Assembly: GCF_036226605.1 (NCBI RefSeq)
Contig: NZ_CP109000.1
Location: 1,856,501 to 1,920,500, forward strand
Length of the DNA stretch: 64,000 nt
From: Streptomyces sp. NBC_00704
Lineage (GTDB): Bacteria > Actinomycetota > Actinomycetes > Streptomycetales > Streptomycetaceae
Direction: 5' to 3'
In this document: positions 54,421 through 64,000 of the stretch, in pieces
How the letters are laid out: each line of letters begins with the position of its first letter
How positions within the stretch are numbered: position 1 is the first letter of the stretch
Notes under the pieces: generated by a model
What the model was told of the DNA's origin: nothing
The model's input: only the letters and a program-made list of their open reading frames with translations
Database searches by the model: none
Program-made: the position numbers and the translations under genes

Positions 54421-55166
54421 GCGACAGTCCCGCTCCCGTGCTGCGCGCCGAGCGACTGGTCAAGACCCACCACGGCGAGGGCGCCCCGGCGCACGCCGTG
54501 CGCGGTGTCGACCTGCGGGTGCGACGGGGCGAGTTCGTGGCGGTCACCGGTCCGTCCGGCGCCGGGAAGTCGACGCTGCTGCACCTGCTGGGCGGTCTCC
54601 AGCGGCCGGACAGCGGCAGCCTCTGGCTGGACGGCGAGTGCACCGACGGCTACAGCGAGGCCCGCTGGGCGGTGGAACGCCGTAAACGCCTCGGGATCGT
54701 CTTCCAGTTCTTCAACCTGGTGTCCGGCCTGTCGGTCGCCGACAACGTGGAGCTGCCCGCGCTGCTCGCCGGGGTCTCCCCCCGGCGGGCCCGCGCCGAG
54801 CGGGAGGAACTGCTGGCCGAGCTGGGGCTGACGGGCAAGGAGCGGAGCATGCCCGGCGAGCTGTCCGGCGGCGAGCAGCAGCGGGTCGCGCTGGCCCGCG
54901 CCCTCGTCAACCGTCCGCCGCTGCTGCTGGCGGACGAACCCGCGGGCAGCCTGGACAGCAGGGGCACCCGCGAGGTCATGCGGCTGCTGACCCGCTTCCA
55001 CGGGCGCGGCCAGACGATCGTCCTGGTCACCCATGACGCCCGGCTGGCCAGCGCCGCCGACCGCGTGATCAGCTTCTTCGACGGGCGGATCGCCGACGAC
55101 GCGGAACTGGACGGCGTGCCCCCGCGCGCGGCGGGCACGTCCGGCGTGCTGGAGCTCAGGGACTGA
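54417..55166 (+). CDS. MacB/LolD-type ABC ATPase
   Basis: This 249-residue ATPase has GPSGAGKST (about 42-50), the MacB-type [33 protein letters not shown] and [13 protein letters not shown]. It would drive the FtsX permease. It starts with GTG overlapping the padR stop. Confidence 0.92.
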   Translation: MSDSPAPVLRAERLVKTHHGEGAPAHAVRGVDLRVRRGEFVAVTGPSGAGKSTLLHLLGGLQRPDSGSLWLDGECTDGYSEARWAVERRKRLGIVFQFFNLVSGLSVADNVELPALLAGVSPRRARAEREELLAELGLTGKERSMPGELSGGEQQRVALARALVNRPPLLLADEPAGSLDSRGTREVMRLLTRFHGRGQTIVLVTHDARLASAADRVISFFDGRIADDAELDGVPPRAAGTSGVLELRD

Positions 55167-55225
55167 CATGCCCGTTCCCGTGGACGACCGCGGCGCCGCA
55201 CGGCGCGAGACAGGGGGCTGAGCCG

Positions 55226-57508
55226 GTGCGAGCCGTCCTGCGCTGGGCGCACTCCGATCTGCGCACCCACCGCGGCGAGGCGCTGTTCCTGGTCCTCGCC
55301 ACCGCCGGCATCGTCGGCTCGCTGCTGCTGGCCATGGCGCTGTTCGGATACGCCACCAACCCCTGGCAGCGGGTGTTCGCCCAGGCGAACGGCGCGCACG
55401 TGTATCTGCACACCGGCCCGTCCGCGCGGGTGGGAAAGCTGGCCGGACTGGACGGCGTCGAGTCGGTGGCCGGCCCCTACCCCACCGAGTCCGCGACCGT
55501 CGTCTCGCGCGGCGCGCGCGCCTCCGTCGAACTGCGCGGCACGCCCGCGCGGCCCGCCGTGGGCCGGCCGCTGCTGACGTCCGGCTCCTGGCTCGACCCC
55601 GGCGACGCCGACGGCGTGGTCCTGGAGAGCCGGCTGGCCCGCGCGCTGCTCGCCGAACCCGGCGACACCCTCACCCTGCCCGGCACCGCGCGCAGACTGA
55701 CCGTCCTCGGCGTCGCCGACAGCGCCGAGCCCCGCTACCGGCCCGGCGAGCAGCCCGGGCTGGTGTGGGCGCTGCCGTCCGCCCTGCCCGACCCGCGGGG
55801 CGAGGTGACCGGGCTGCGGCTGTCGGATCCCGGCGACACCGACTACATCGTGCAGCGCGCGGTCACCGTGCTCGGCTCGGGCGCCGTCGGCGAGGTCTCG
55901 ACCTGGCGGCAGGCGCGGGCCGAGGCACAGGGCGACAACCGCCTCCTCGGGCAGGTGCTGGCCCTGTTCGGGCTCGGCGCGCTGGTCGCCGCCGGACTCG
56001 CCGTGCACGGGGCGATCGCCACCCGCATCCGCGGCCATCTGCGGGACATCTCCGTCCTCAAGGCGATCGGGTTCACACCGGGCCAGGTGGTCCGCGTCTT
56101 CCTGTTCCAGCACCTGACGTACGCGCTGCTGGGGGCCCTCGCCGCGGCGGCGCTCATCCGGGCGCTGGGCAGCCGGATCCCGGGCCGCTTCGGCGACGCC
56201 GTCGGCGTGTGGCAGGGACTGCCCGCCACCGCGGCGGCGCTGGTCGCGGTGCCCGCGGGGGCGGTCCTGTTCATCGGCGCGACGACCGGTCTCGCGGCGT
56301 GGCGGGCCGGACGGGTGCCGCCGGTGCCCGTGCCGCGCCCGGCCGGCGCGACGGGCGGGGCACTCTCGGGCGTGGCGCGCCGGGCGCTCGGACTGCGGCT
56401 GCCGCCCGCGCTGGTGCTCGGCTGGCACACGGCGTTCGCCAAGCGCCCGCGGTCGGCGGCGGCGGTGGCCCGGCTGGCGCTTCCGCTGCTGCTGATCGTG
56501 GTCGCGATGAGCGCCTGGACCACCATCGACCGCTTCCGCAGCAGTCCCGAACAGGTCGGCCTCCCGGCCGCGCTGAGCGTCCGCGTCGACTCCGGCGCGA
56601 GCGGCCCGGACGCCCTCGCCCTGCTGGAGCGCGATCCGCAGGTGGCCGCCGCCTACCCCGGCGCGCAGGTGGCGGCCCTGGTTCCGGGCCAGACGGCCAC
56701 CATCGCCCTGCGAGGCCTCGGCACCGGCCGCGAACCGTACCCGTACGCTCTGGCGGAGGGCGACCGGCCGCACGGCCGCGACGAGGCGGTGGCCGGACAG
56801 GGCCTGCTCGACCTGCTCGACGCGCGGGTGGGCGACTGGGTGCGGGTGACCGTCGGGGAGCAGCCGCAGATCCTGCACATCGTCGGCCGCAGCATCGAGC
56901 CGGAGAACGCCGGTCGGGTCATCTCCACGTCGCTGGACACCCTGCGCGAGAACGACCCGGGCCTGGGCCCCACGCTCTACCAGCTCCGGCTGCGCCCCGG
57001 CGCGGACGCGCGGGAGGTCGCCGGCCGGCTGACCGCCGCCGGGCAGGGCCGCCTGGACGTGCACACCGTGACCAACCCGGCCGACGGGCTGTCCTCGCTG
57101 CGGGCGGTGGTCGCGGGCCTGATCGCCGTCCTCGCCCTGATCGGGCTCATCGAACTGCTCACCGTGATCGGCGGCACGGTGCGCGAGGGCGAGCGGGACC
57201 TGCTCGCCCTCAAGGCCGTGGGGCTGTCCCCCCGGCAGATCACCGCGGTCACGGTCACGGCCACCGGCTGCACCGTCCTGGCCGCGGTCCTCGCCGCCAC
57301 CGCCGTGGGCACGCCCTTCGCCCGGTGGCTGATCGACGCCCAGGGCCGGTCGAGCGGCATCGGCGCCGGGATCGCGCGGGGGCCGTCGCCGGTCCTGTTG
57401 GCGCTGCTCGCCGCGGCGGCGGTGCTGGGCGCGTGCGCCCTCGCCGCGCTCCCGGCGTCCCGCGCGGCCCGGCGCAGACTCGCGGACACCCTGAGCGCGG
57501 TGGCCTGA
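55226..57508 (+). CDS. FtsX-like ABC permease
   Basis: This 760-residue protein of the MacB/FtsX (ABC3) class has an N-terminal helix (about 20-42), a large extracellular MacB-core domain, a first FtsX transmembrane bundle (about 245-370), a second extracellular region, and a second bundle (620-755) containing [22 protein letters not shown]. It likely exports or mechanically transmits, as in antimicrobial-peptide resistance systems. Confidence 0.9.
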   Translation: MRAVLRWAHSDLRTHRGEALFLVLATAGIVGSLLLAMALFGYATNPWQRVFAQANGAHVYLHTGPSARVGKLAGLDGVESVAGPYPTESATVVSRGARASVELRGTPARPAVGRPLLTSGSWLDPGDADGVVLESRLARALLAEPGDTLTLPGTARRLTVLGVADSAEPRYRPGEQPGLVWALPSALPDPRGEVTGLRLSDPGDTDYIVQRAVTVLGSGAVGEVSTWRQARAEAQGDNRLLGQVLALFGLGALVAAGLAVHGAIATRIRGHLRDISVLKAIGFTPGQVVRVFLFQHLTYALLGALAAAALIRALGSRIPGRFGDAVGVWQGLPATAAALVAVPAGAVLFIGATTGLAAWRAGRVPPVPVPRPAGATGGALSGVARRALGLRLPPALVLGWHTAFAKRPRSAAAVARLALPLLLIVVAMSAWTTIDRFRSSPEQVGLPAALSVRVDSGASGPDALALLERDPQVAAAYPGAQVAALVPGQTATIALRGLGTGREPYPYALAEGDRPHGRDEAVAGQGLLDLLDARVGDWVRVTVGEQPQILHIVGRSIEPENAGRVISTSLDTLRENDPGLGPTLYQLRLRPGADAREVAGRLTAAGQGRLDVHTVTNPADGLSSLRAVVAGLIAVLALIGLIELLTVIGGTVREGERDLLALKAVGLSPRQITAVTVTATGCTVLAAVLAATAVGTPFARWLIDAQGRSSGIGAGIARGPSPVLLALLAAAAVLGACALAALPASRAARRRLADTLSAVA

Positions 57509-57539
57509 GCACAGGCCCGGGTGCGGCGGCCCCGCCGCG

Positions 57540-57607
57540 GCGTGAGCACGGCGGCGTGAGCGCGGCGGCGTGAGCGCGGCGGCCCAGGTGCGGCGTGAGC
57601 GCAGCGG
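57540..57607. repeat. 14-bp GTGAGCGCGGCGGC repeats
   Basis: GTGAGC recurs at 57542, 57556 and 57570 (14-bp period), with a further copy at 57595, all between convergent genes. Confidence 0.8.
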
Positions 57608-57608
57608 C

Positions 57609-57630
57609 CCGGCCGCTCGCTTGCGGCCGG
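57609..57630. terminator. terminator next to proline/glycine-tailed membrane gene
   Basis: CCGGCCGC-TCGCTT-GCGGCCGG lies directly beside the stop codon at 57631. Confidence 0.7.
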
Positions 57631-58611
57631 TCAGCCGCCGTGCGGCCGCCCGCCCGGGTGGGGCGGCCACGGCGCGTACGGGTTCCCGCCGCCGTGTGTG
57701 TACGGGTTCCCGCCGCCGTGCCCGTACGGGTTTCCACCGCCCTGGGTGTACGGGGCGCCCTGCGGATACGGCCCGCCCGCGCCCGGCGCGTACGGCGCCC
57801 CGTAGGGGTGGGTCCCGGACGGCGTGGGCCACTGGGCCGGCGGCGGGGTCCGCTGCGGTGCGGGCGTCGGGGGCAGGGTCGCCGGATGGGCCGCGAGACG
57901 GATGCCGTAGCGCCGCCCAAGCCGGCGGGTCTCCACCAGGGCGATGCCGGTGACGGTCAGCGGCGCGCCCAGGATGAAGACGACGCCCATGGTGAGGCTC
58001 AGACCGTGCAGATCGCCCGTGACCAGGTCGGGGACGGCCATCAGCCAGGTCGTCACCGTCGCCAGCAGGGGCGGCAGACAGCGGTGCACGGCGGCGGTGC
58101 CGAAGAAGTTGCCGGACAGCCGCACGGCGCCCGCCGCCACGAAGACGGCCATCCACAGGCCGGCGAGCGACAGCAGCAGCCGGGGGACGAATCCCACCGC
58201 CTCGCTCGCCTGGAAGATCCCCACGGTCGCGAAGACGCAGCCGACGAAGAGCAGCAGCAGCTTCAGCGCGTCGACGAGCGGCACCTTCAGCTGCCGCACG
58301 GTGCCGGTGCGCCGCCACACGAAGAGCATCGCCCCGACCGTCGTCGGCGTGAGGAAGAACAGCACGGCGGAGGCGATCGCCGTGTTCTCCAGCATCTCGT
58401 CGAAGGCGAACCCGCCCTCCACGAAGGTGTACACGCCGACCGCCGCCACCGCCCCGGCGACGACCCGGATCCGCTTGAGCTTCTCCACCGTCGGGTCGAG
58501 CGACGGCGGTATCCACGCCGGGTGGAACACCGCGCGCGCCACCCGATGGGGTCGGAGGAGGGATCCGGCGGTCAGCGAACCGTCGGTCCATCTCCTGCGT
58601 GCACCGGTCAT
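57631..58611 (-). CDS. polytopic membrane protein with PY/GGG-rich tail
   Basis: This 326-residue protein is of unknown family. It has about six transmembrane helices at roughly 50-230 and a long C-terminal tail rich in Pro, Gly and Tyr, with GGGNPY(G/T)H 8-residue repeats, then WPPHPGGRPHGG. The tail is probably cytoplasmic and disordered. The ATG at 58611 follows GGGGGAG at eight bases. Confidence 0.78.
   Translation of the reverse strand: MTGARRRWTDGSLTAGSLLRPHRVARAVFHPAWIPPSLDPTVEKLKRIRVVAGAVAAVGVYTFVEGGFAFDEMLENTAIASAVLFFLTPTTVGAMLFVWRRTGTVRQLKVPLVDALKLLLLFVGCVFATVGIFQASEAVGFVPRLLLSLAGLWMAVFVAAGAVRLSGNFFGTAAVHRCLPPLLATVTTWLMAVPDLVTGDLHGLSLTMGVVFILGAPLTVTGIALVETRRLGRRYGIRLAAHPATLPPTPAPQRTPPPAQWPTPSGTHPYGAPYAPGAGGPYPQGAPYTQGGGNPYGHGGGNPYTHGGGNPYAPWPPHPGGRPHGG
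57677..57760. repeat. 24-bp in-frame repeats in the membrane-protein tail
   Basis: TACGGG recurs at 57677, 57701, 57725 and 57749, giving the 8-residue GGGNPY-type repeats of the encoded tail. Confidence 0.85.
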
Positions 58612-58959
58612 GTCGCGGCTCCCCCGAGTCGTCGTGCTGATGATCGCCGGGGATTCTACGGGAGGCGGACGGGCGCACACCGTCCGCCTCCTGTACCGGG
58701 CGTGACCGCCCAGGCCGTCAACAACCGCGTATCTCCCGGCACTTGGCGACCAGGGCCCGGGCGGAGTCGTCCAGTCCGGCCCAGCAGCAGGGGGACGTTG
58801 GACTCGGGGGGCGCGGTCCGGAACTGCCGGCCGGAGCGGCCCACTCGGGAGTCCGGTCGGGCCTCGTACGGCCGTCTGCGTTCAGGTCGGACCTTCAGCC
58901 CTTCCTCACCTGTCGGTGCCGGCTCGCACGGCATTGCCCCGCCGGCCCGACCTGGTCGA
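58612..58959. other. intergenic region, no gene seen
   Basis: The stretch between the membrane-protein start and the MFS stop shows no convincing coding frame, RNA or repeat. Confidence 0.5.
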
Positions 58960-60228
58960 TCAAGGGGCGACGCGAGTCGTCGCGGCGTCGTCGTGCGGTG
59001 CACCGACAGATACGTCGGCCCGGCCCGCGGGTATCAACGCGGCGACCGCCAGTGCGAAGAGCAGGGCCGCGAGGAGCGCGGGCGCGTTGAGGCCGAAGTG
59101 CTGGGCCGCCGCTCCGCCGAGGAGGGCTCCCGCCGGGGCGCCGGCGGTGGACGCCGTGCGGAACGCGGCGGAGACCCGGCCCACCATGGACGCCGGGCTG
59201 CGCTGCTGCATCAGCGTCGTCTGGTTGACGTTCCAGACCATGCCCATGGAGCCGAGCAGCAGCATGCCCGCGAGCAGGGCGGCCAGGTGCTGGACCGCGC
59301 CCATGAGCAGCAGCGAAGCCGTCTGGACCGTCCCGGCGAGCAGCAGGGCCCGGGCCCGGCCGACGCGGTGGGCGATCCGCTGGGCGAGCAGGCCGCCGGC
59401 GAGGCTGCCGAGCGCGTACACCGTCATCGCGGCGGCGAACCCGGTGTCGCCCACGCGCAGCCAGCGCGTCACGTGCAGCACCAGGGTGGCGATCAGCGCG
59501 CCCATGCCGATGTTGCACAGCAGGGTGGCCAGACAGACCGGCCGCAGGACACGGTCGCGGCGCAACTGCCGCAGGCCCTCGGCGATCTCGGCGCGCAGCG
59601 TGCTGCCCGCCGGGCGCGGCTCCCGCGCGGGCGGCCGCACCCGCAGGGACGCCACCAGCGCCGCGGCCAGCAGATAGGTGCCCGCGTCGGCCGCGAACGG
59701 CGCCCACGCGCCGAGGCCGATCAGCAACGGGACGACGGGCCCGGCCGGCAGGCCGCCCGCGAGCTGCTGGCCGGTCATCAGACGGGCGTTGGCCCCGCCG
59801 AGGGCCCGCGCGTCCACCAGGGAGGGAAGCAGTGCCGTGGACGCGTTGTCGAAGAGGGTCTGCAACGCCGTCAGCAGGAAGGCCAGGGACAGCAGCAGGG
59901 GGACGGAGGCGTGGCCCCGACCCACCACGAGCGCGAAGGCGGCGACGAGCACACCGCGCGCGGTGTCCACGGCCCACATGGCGCGCCGTTGGTCGACCCG
60001 GTCGGCGACGGCCCCGCCGAGCAGCCCGAACAGCAGCCAGGGAAGGTAGCCGCAGGCGGTGACGGAGGCGATGACCACAGGGTCGTCCGTGAGCCGCACG
60101 GCGAGCAGGGGCAGCGCGGTGGTGCGCAGCGCGTCCCCGAAGCGGGAGATCACCGCGGCACTCCACAGCCGGCCGAACCCCCCACGCCACGCGGGCGCGC
60201 GGCCTTCCGCAGTGCCGACCGTCGCCAC
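58960..60228 (-). CDS. MFS transporter (MFS_3 type)
   Basis: This 422-residue polytopic protein has about 12 helices and motif A-like GGAVADRVDQRRAM (about 72-85), with SMVGRVSAAFRTAST between helices 10 and 11. It belongs to the same exporter group as the gene at 1793. The start is GTG preceded by GAGGGGGAG. The substrate is unknown. Confidence 0.85.
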   Translation of the reverse strand: MATVGTAEGRAPAWRGGFGRLWSAAVISRFGDALRTTALPLLAVRLTDDPVVIASVTACGYLPWLLFGLLGGAVADRVDQRRAMWAVDTARGVLVAAFALVVGRGHASVPLLLSLAFLLTALQTLFDNASTALLPSLVDARALGGANARLMTGQQLAGGLPAGPVVPLLIGLGAWAPFAADAGTYLLAAALVASLRVRPPAREPRPAGSTLRAEIAEGLRQLRRDRVLRPVCLATLLCNIGMGALIATLVLHVTRWLRVGDTGFAAAMTVYALGSLAGGLLAQRIAHRVGRARALLLAGTVQTASLLLMGAVQHLAALLAGMLLLGSMGMVWNVNQTTLMQQRSPASMVGRVSAAFRTASTAGAPAGALLGGAAAQHFGLNAPALLAALLFALAVAALIPAGRADVSVGAPHDDAATTRVAP

Positions 60229-60379
60229 AACTCCCCCTCACGGCTGACCGGTCACCGCGAGGACGGCAACCGTGGAAAAACCGTAGAGGGTGCCACTGAC
60301 AATCGGTCCGCGGACGGGCGACGGCCCGGCCCGCGACGCGTGCGGCCAGGCTCCCTGAGGCGCCCGGCCGGTGGTGCTG

Positions 60380-60715
60380 TCAGATCTCGCCCCGCAGTTT
60401 GGCGAGCGCCTCGGCGAGGATCGCCTCGCCGTCCGCGTCGCTGCGCCGCTCCCTCACGTACGCGAGGTGCGTCTTGTAGGGCTCGGTGCGCGGTGGGTCC
60501 GGGGGGTTGTCCCGGTCCTGTCCGGCCGGGAACCCGCAGCGGGGGCAGTCCCAGGTGTCGGGGACCTGCGCGTCGCTGGCGAAGCTGGGCTGCGTCTCGT
60601 GTCCGTTGGAGCACCAGAAGGAGATGCGCAGACGGGGCGCGGACTCGCCCCGCTCGGCCTCGCCCATCGGCCCCGCCCCGACCCGGCTTCCTCGGATCGC
60701 GTTGCCACTTGCCAC
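60380..60715 (-). CDS. RbpA-family RNA polymerase-binding protein (RbpB-like paralogue)
   Basis: This 111-residue protein has a structured zinc-knuckle core with C35, H39, C57 and C60 and a C-terminal sigma-interaction helix (ERRSDADGEAILAEALAKLRG). RbpA proteins bind RNA polymerase and the principal sigma factor. The N-terminus MASGNAIRGSRVGAG differs from the main RbpA (MSERALRGTRL as I recall), so this is likely the paralogue. GTG start with AGGGAG nine bases upstream. Confidence 0.87.
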   Translation of the reverse strand: MASGNAIRGSRVGAGPMGEAERGESAPRLRISFWCSNGHETQPSFASDAQVPDTWDCPRCGFPAGQDRDNPPDPPRTEPYKTHLAYVRERRSDADGEAILAEALAKLRGEI

Positions 60716-60802
60716 GGTCGTAACTCCCTGCGTGATGGTGCCGCGAAGCGAGTCGGCGTTTCGCTCCGCTGCGAGCGCCTCAGTCTACGTAAGGCCCAAC
60801 GC

Positions 60803-60842
60803 GCGTCCAGTGCTTGGAGTTACAGCTTCCACACCTGGACGC
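60803..60842 (-). terminator. possible secG terminator
   Basis: GCGTCCAG (60803-60810) pairs with CTGGACGC (60835-60842), enclosing a smaller TGGA/TCCA helix. It lies about 85 bases beyond the secG stop, before rbpB. Confidence 0.45.
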
Positions 60843-60926
60843 AAGCCCCATGATAGGCCGCGCTCAGCTGCGCGTACCGAACATGGGGCGTTACGTACCG
60901 GAATGTGCGTGCCTGTGAGAAGCTGA

Positions 60927-61163
60927 TCAGTTGTTCGTCTTCATCACGATGCAGAGCACGATGATGCAGGTGAACCAGAGCAGCCCGATGACCACGGTGA
61001 TGCGGTCGAGGTTGCGCTCGGCGACCGAGGAGCCGCCGACGGAGGACTGCATGCCGCCACCGAACATGTCGGAGAGACCGCCGCCCTTCCCCTTGTGCAT
61101 CAGCACCAGCAGCATCAGCAGCAGGCTGAAGACGATCAGGGCGATCGAGAACCCCAAAACCAC
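60927..61163 (-). CDS. secG: preprotein translocase subunit SecG
   Basis: This 78-residue SecG has two transmembrane helices (about 2-22 and 54-74), with the HKGKGGGLSDMFGGG loop between. The GTG at 61163 follows GAGGAAG. A longer frame to 61277 lacks a ribosome site. It stimulates the SecYEG channel. It is downstream of tpiA on the same strand. Confidence 0.94.
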   Translation of the reverse strand: MVLGFSIALIVFSLLLMLLVLMHKGKGGGLSDMFGGGMQSSVGGSSVAERNLDRITVVIGLLWFTCIIVLCIVMKTNN

Positions 61164-61314
61164 GGCTGGACCAACTTCCTCGGATTCGGATGACGCATTG
61201 GGCGAACGGTTCGGACGGCGGGGGCACAGCGTCGTTGTCCCGGCGCGGCTCGGCCGCCCGGCGCTGTGCCCCCGCAAGGGTACGACGGATCGCCGCTACC
61301 GCATACTCACAGCT

Positions 61315-61372
61315 CGGATCACCGCGGGATCACCGGCAGATCACCCGGCGGATCACCCGGTGGATCACTGGT
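61315..61372. repeat. 12-bp GATCACCCGGCG-type repeats after tpiA
   Basis: Five imperfect 12-bp units around GGATCACC run across the tpiA stop codon into the tpiA-secG spacer. Confidence 0.85.
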
Positions 61373-62141
61373 CGCGGAAGCGCACGATCTTGACGAACTC
61401 GTCGGCGTCCAGCGAGGCGCCGCCGACCAGCGCGCCGTCGATGTCGGCCTGCGCCATGATCTCGGCGACGTTGCCGGACTTCACGGAGCCGCCGTACTGG
61501 ATGCGGACCTTGTCGGCCAGCTCCTGGGTGTACAGCTCGGCGACCCTGGCGCGGATGGCCGCGCAGACCTCCTGCGCGTCCTCGGCGCCGCAGACCTTGC
61601 CGGTGCCGATGGCCCACACGGGCTCGTAGGCGATCACGATCGTCTCGGCCTGCTCGGCCGGCACGTCCTTGAGGCCGCCGTCGACCTGGGCGAGGGTGTG
61701 GGAGACGTGGTTGCCCGCCTCGCGGACGTCCAGCTCCTCGCCCACGCACAGGATCGGGGTCAGGCCGTGCTTGTAGGCGGCCTTGACCTTGGCGTTCACG
61801 AGTTCGTCGGTCTCGTTGTGGTACTGGCGGCGCTCGGAGTGGCCGATCGCCACGAACGTGCACTTCAGCTTGGCGAGCATGGCCCCGGAGATCTCGCCGG
61901 TGTAGGCGCCGGAGTCATGCGCCGAGATGTCCTGGGCGCCGTACTTGATCTTGAGCTTGTCGCCGTCGACCAGGGTCTGCACGGAGCGCAGGTCGGTGAA
62001 CGGCGCGAGGACGGCGACCTCGACGGCCTCGTGGTCCTTGTCGGCCAGGGCGAAGGCGAGCTTCTGGACGTGGGCGATGGCCTCGAGGTGGTTGAGGTTC
62101 ATCTTCCAGTTGCCCGCCATCAGCGGCGTACGAGTGGTCAT
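61365..62141 (-). CDS. tpiA: triosephosphate isomerase
   Basis: This 258-residue enzyme has N11 and K13 in GNWKMN, H101 in AIGHSERR, catalytic E173 in [12 protein letters not shown], and the phosphate-binding GGSVKSGN and VGGASL. It follows pgk by six bases. Confidence 0.97.
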   Translation of the reverse strand: MTTRTPLMAGNWKMNLNHLEAIAHVQKLAFALADKDHEAVEVAVLAPFTDLRSVQTLVDGDKLKIKYGAQDISAHDSGAYTGEISGAMLAKLKCTFVAIGHSERRQYHNETDELVNAKVKAAYKHGLTPILCVGEELDVREAGNHVSHTLAQVDGGLKDVPAEQAETIVIAYEPVWAIGTGKVCGAEDAQEVCAAIRARVAELYTQELADKVRIQYGGSVKSGNVAEIMAQADIDGALVGGASLDADEFVKIVRFRDQ

Positions 62142-62147
62142 GCGGGG

Positions 62148-63359
62148 TCAGTCCTCCAGTGCGGCGAGGCCGGGGAGCGTCTTGCCCTCGAGGTATTCGA
62201 GGGAGGCGCCGCCGCCGGTCGAGATGTGGCCGAATGCGTTCTCGTCGAAGCCGAGCGTGCGCACGGCGGCGGCGGAGTCTCCGCCGCCGACGACGGTGAA
62301 GCCGTCCGAGTCGACGAGGGCCTGGGCGACCGCCTTGGTGCCCTCGGCGTAGTCGGGGTGTTCGAAGACGCCCATCGGACCGTTCCAGAACACGGTCGCG
62401 GCGTCGGCGAGCTTGCCCGCGTACAGCTCACCGGTTCTGGGGCCGATGTCCAGGCCCAGCTGTCCCTCGGGCATCCGGTCCGCGTCGACGGCGGAGTGCT
62501 CGGTGGGCGCCTTGGCCTTCAGGTCCGGGAATCCGGGCGAGACCACGACGTCGACCGGGACGACCAGCTCGACGCCCTGCTTCTCGGCGCGTTCCAGGTA
62601 CTCGGTGACGGCCGGGATCTGGTCCTCCTGAAGGAGGGAGGCGCCGACCTCGTGGCCCTGGGCCTTGAGGAAGGTGAAGGCCATGCCGCCGCCGATGAGG
62701 ATGCGGTCGGCCTTCCCCAGCAGCTGGTCGATGACGGCGAGCTTGTCGGAGACCTTGGAGCCGCCGAGCGCCACGACGTAGGGGCGCGCGACGTCCTCGG
62801 TGAGCTTCTTCAGGACGCCGACCTCGGTGGCGATCAGGTAGCCGGCGTAGTGCGGCAGCCTGCCCGGCAGGTCGTACACGGACGCGTGCTTGCGGTGCAC
62901 CGCGCCGAAGCCGTCGCCCACGTACACGTCGGCGAGGGTGGCCAGCCGGTCGGCGAACGCGGCGCGCTCGGCGTCGTCCTTGCTGGTCTCGCCGGCGTTG
63001 AAGCGCAGGTTCTCGACGACCGCGACCCGGCCGTCGGCGAGGTCGGCGACGGTGGACGCGGCGGAGTCGCCGACGGTGTCGGTCGCGAAGGCCACGTCGG
63101 CGCCGAGGAGTTCACCGAGGCGCGCGGCGGCGGGAGCGAGGGAGAAGGCGGGGTCCGGAGCGCCCTTGGGGCGGCCCAGGTGGGAGGCGACGACCACGCG
63201 GGCGCCCGCCCCGGCCAGCGCCTTGACGGTGGGCAGCACGGCGCGGATACGGCCGTCGTCGGTGATGGTCGTGCCGTCCAGCGGCACGTTCAGGTCTGCG
63301 CGGACGAAGACGCGCTTGCCTGCGACGCCTTCGGCGAGAAGTTCGTCGATCGTCTTCAT
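62148..63359 (-). CDS. pgk: phosphoglycerate kinase
   Basis: This 403-residue kinase has RADLNVPLDGTTITDD, VASHLGRPKG, YVVALGGSKVSDKL and the nucleotide-binding TVVGGGDSAAAV. It produces ATP in glycolysis and is the middle gene of gap-pgk-tpiA. Confidence 0.97.
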   Translation of the reverse strand: MKTIDELLAEGVAGKRVFVRADLNVPLDGTTITDDGRIRAVLPTVKALAGAGARVVVASHLGRPKGAPDPAFSLAPAAARLGELLGADVAFATDTVGDSAASTVADLADGRVAVVENLRFNAGETSKDDAERAAFADRLATLADVYVGDGFGAVHRKHASVYDLPGRLPHYAGYLIATEVGVLKKLTEDVARPYVVALGGSKVSDKLAVIDQLLGKADRILIGGGMAFTFLKAQGHEVGASLLQEDQIPAVTEYLERAEKQGVELVVPVDVVVSPGFPDLKAKAPTEHSAVDADRMPEGQLGLDIGPRTGELYAGKLADAATVFWNGPMGVFEHPDYAEGTKAVAQALVDSDGFTVVGGGDSAAAVRTLGFDENAFGHISTGGGASLEYLEGKTLPGLAALED

Positions 63360-63423
63360 TGAGTGGGCTCCCTGGAGGACGGGTGGTGCTCGTGATCCTA
63401 AGAGGGCTGGTCTGCACGCGCGT

Positions 63424-63463
63424 CAGGGCCCGGGCGGCGCGTCCTTGCGCCGCCCGGGCCCTG
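63424..63463 (-). terminator. gap terminator
   Basis: Perfect 17-bp arms with a GTCCTT loop lie between the gap stop and the pgk start. It may set the gap-to-pgk expression ratio. Confidence 0.85.
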
Positions 63464-63492
63464 CACTCACATCGACGTGCTCGCTCTGTGGA

Positions 63493-64000
<508 letters not shown>

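Noticed and set aside
54650..58678. 1342-residue minus-strand open frame
   Set aside because: It is a GC-driven shadow antisense to the FtsX permease and overlapping the membrane-protein gene in another frame; low-complexity Arg/Gly/Ala content.
46918..60379. Secondary-metabolite gene cluster
   Set aside because: The block has transporters and regulators but no synthase, NRPS, PKS, terpene or RiPP genes.

Overview
This is a chromosomal segment of very GC-rich DNA (GC-biased third codon positions, many GTG/TTG starts, tight ATGA/GTGA overlaps, leaderless promoters with a TANNNT -10 next to the start codon). Gene content fits a Streptomyces chromosome core: a SufR-BDCSU operon, ctaA/ctaB, tkt-tal-zwf-opcA-pgl, secG-tpiA-pgk-gap, dapA and dapD. 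No rRNA, canonical tRNA, CRISPR array, transposase or prophage module was seen.

Layout. 0.1-3.0 kb: metallo-beta-lactamase-fold hydrolase, DinB-type protein, MFS exporter. 3.1-3.6 kb: five 92-bp tandem repeats between convergent genes. 3.6-6.7 kb: a uronate-oxidation island in which kdgD (plus a co-translated unknown) diverges from a uronate dehydrogenase, with three copies of one 16-bp palindromic operator. 6.9-11.0 kb: double-TerD protein, TetR regulator, and a gntR-acdS (ACC deaminase) operon. 11.1-13.2 kb: a Ro60/TROVE protein preceded, on the same strand, by three head-to-tail Y RNA genes. Two of them carry a circularly permuted tRNA-like module. This is the most unusual locus in the window. 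13.3-20.6 kb: PhoX-type phosphatase, a conserved unknown, a secreted nuclease, a DUF3618/holin-family pair, dapA. 20.7-23.1 kb: a HelR-type RNA polymerase protection ATPase preceded by a rifamycin-associated element (RAE). 23.4-26.6 kb: dapD, SMR efflux/TetR pair, AbfB-domain membrane protein.

26.7-33.4 kb is the Fe-S assembly operon, read right to left (sufR, sufB, sufD, Rieske ferredoxin, sufC, sufS, sufU, DUF59). It has a SufR operator over the sufR start and a candidate iron (DmdR/IdeR) box next to it. 33.5-40 kb: AAC(3)-like acetyltransferase, ABC exporter, heme A synthesis (ctaA, ctaB), amidohydrolase. 40.2-46.9 kb: pentose-phosphate operon. 47.0-53.8 kb: an alpha-glucosidase with a sugar ABC importer, plus an orphan solute-binding protein. 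53.9-60.2 kb: PadR-controlled MacB/FtsX-type ABC system, a proline/glycine-tailed membrane protein and an MFS exporter. 60.4-64.0 kb: an RbpA paralogue, secG, tpiA, pgk and the C-terminal part of gap, which runs off the window.

The genes combine into central carbon flow (uronate entry, glucan uptake and hydrolysis, oxidative pentose-phosphate, lower glycolysis), lysine/diaminopimelate synthesis, Fe-S and heme cofactor supply, and accessory drug, stress and RNA-quality functions. Family assignments are read from the translated proteins and remembered family motifs; no database search was run.
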